From Rhynchopus euleeides (Eukaryota > Euglenozoa > Diplonemea > Diplonemida > Diplonemidae): a DNA stretch of 64,000 nt. Below the pieces are notes generated by a model. It ran no database searches. It saw nothing but the letters and a program-made list of their open reading frames with translations, and had not been told where the DNA came from. The DNA lies in assembly GCA_963210315.1 (NCBI GenBank), contig OY723311.1, positions 372,001 through 436,000 on the forward strand. The letters are read 5' to 3'. Positions 63,244-64,000 of this stretch are shown here, in pieces (within the stretch, counting starts at the first letter, position 1; the number at the start of each line of letters is the position of its first letter). Made by a program: the position numbers and the translations under genes.

Positions 63244-64000
63244 TTACACCGCCACAACCATCTTCCCGGTGTTGGCGCCGGTCAGCAGCCCGTTCATCGC
63301 CTTGGGCATCTCGGCGAAGCCGTGCAGCACGGTCTCCTTCACCGTGAGGTCACCGGCCAGCACGTACCCTGCAAGGGTCTTGATGGCCTCCTCGTACTCA
63401 GCCAGCCACTGGAACACGATGAAGCCCTGCATGGTGCCGCACTTGAAGATCAGGTTAGAGGCGTTCTTGAGGCCGTACGGCTCCCCGGTGTTGTTGTACT
63501 GCGAGATGGCGCCGCAGGCGATGATGCGTGCGTTGTTGGCGATGTTGGCGAGCACCGCGTCCAGCAGCGGCCCACCCACGTTGTCGAAGTAGATGTCGAT
63601 GCCCTGTGGGATCATCTCCTTCAGCTTCGCCGTGTAGTCCGCCACCGTCTTGTAGTTGAAGGCGTCCTCCACACCCAGCTCGCGCAGCAGCGCCACCTTG
63701 TCGTCCGACCCGGCACAGCCGTACACTTTGCACCCCATCTTCTTGAAGATCTGGATGGCAGCCATCCCGACGGCACCCGCCGCACCCGTCACAAACACGC
63801 TCTCACCCGCCTTGGGCTTCCCGATGTGCACGATGGGCAGGTAGGCGCTCAGCCCCGTCAGCCCCAGTACCCCCAGGTAGTACGTCAGGGGCAGCTTCTC
63901 CGAGGGCGTGATGGGGGTCAACCCTGCCGTGGGCACGATCTGCTGCTTGCGGAAGGGCAGCAGCCCGGTCACATGGGAGCCGATGGGAAACTTCTCCGCC
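63244..64000 (-). CDS. NADP-dependent medium-chain reductase (PTGR/leukotriene B4 dehydrogenase family), 5' end missing
   Basis: The C-terminal ~252 residues are in the window; the frame is open to position 64000 and continues beyond it. TAA at 63244. The sequence shows YYLGVLGLTGLSAYLPIVHI, the nucleotide-binding VFVTGAAGAVGMAAIQIFKK, GCAGSDDKVALLRELGVEDA, FNYKT, IDIYFDNVGGPLLDAVLANI, ARIIACGAISQYNN and MQGFIVFQW. This order is characteristic of zinc-free medium-chain dehydrogenase/reductases such as prostaglandin reductase and the bacterial curA-type enzymes. They reduce the alkenal/enone double bond of lipid-derived or xenobiotic carbonyls using NADPH in the cytosol. No intron lies in this part. 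The family call is strong; the substrate cannot be told from sequence. Confidence 0.93.
   Translation of the reverse strand, partial: AEKFPIGSHVTGLLPFRKQQIVPTAGLTPITPSEKLPLTYYLGVLGLTGLSAYLPIVHIGKPKAGESVFVTGAAGAVGMAAIQIFKKMGCKVYGCAGSDDKVALLRELGVEDAFNYKTVADYTAKLKEMIPQGIDIYFDNVGGPLLDAVLANIANNARIIACGAISQYNNTGEPYGLKNASNLIFKCGTMQGFIVFQWLAEYEEAIKTLAGYVLAGDLTVKETVLHGFAEMPKAMNGLLTGANTGKMVVAV

Noticed and set aside
1..64000. tRNA, rRNA or snRNA genes
   Set aside because: I looked for a GGTTCGANTCC-type B box with paired acceptor arms and for rRNA-like conserved blocks, and saw none by eye. A dedicated RNA search would be needed to exclude short or degenerate ones.

Overview
The window looks like nuclear DNA of a repeat-rich, GC-leaning unicellular eukaryote. 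The clearest host gene is an ARL3-type small GTPase interrupted by three GT-AG introns. Receptor-like class III cyclase sequences, several non-LTR retrotransposon fragments and abundant satellite and foldback DNA accompany it. ARL3 suggests a ciliated or flagellated cell. Cyclase-like receptors are typical of Euglenozoa and some alveolates, but the cis-spliced introns argue against a classical trypanosomatid. I cannot name the species.

Layout. Positions 1-11255 are almost entirely three minisatellite arrays (A, B, C), all with an exact 31-bp period. A short class III cyclase fragment sits between A and B. Positions 11.3-28 kb are gene-poor: dispersed GC-rich hairpin repeats, small foldback elements, tandem duplications, and two remnants of different non-LTR retrotransposons (15.6-17.5 kb minus, 18.1-18.7 kb plus). 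Positions 28.1-30.5 kb hold a large two-TM protein with a degenerate cyclase-like domain. A spliced ARL3 gene lies at 34.9-36.4 kb.

Positions 37.8-45.2 kb contain a nearly intact non-LTR retrotransposon. It has a coiled-coil ORF1, a single in-frame TAG, then a pol with OTU protease, EEP endonuclease, reverse transcriptase, RNase H and Cys/His-rich tail. About 90-bp direct repeats flank it and share a conserved hairpin with another copy at 53.7 kb. Positions 46.4-47.7 kb carry an unidentified gene with possible very short introns. Positions 48.27-51.27 kb are a nested DNA-transposon complex whose unoccupied target is preserved as a paralogue at 46.06 kb. The right end has an unidentified 229-codon ORF, a 2078-aa low-complexity protein with about 208 consecutive glycine codons, and the 3' part of an NADP-dependent medium-chain reductase.

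All credible host genes between 28 and 64 kb lie on the minus strand; the intact retrotransposon is on the plus strand. Very long open frames in the satellite arrays are by-products of 31-bp units without stops and are not annotated as genes.
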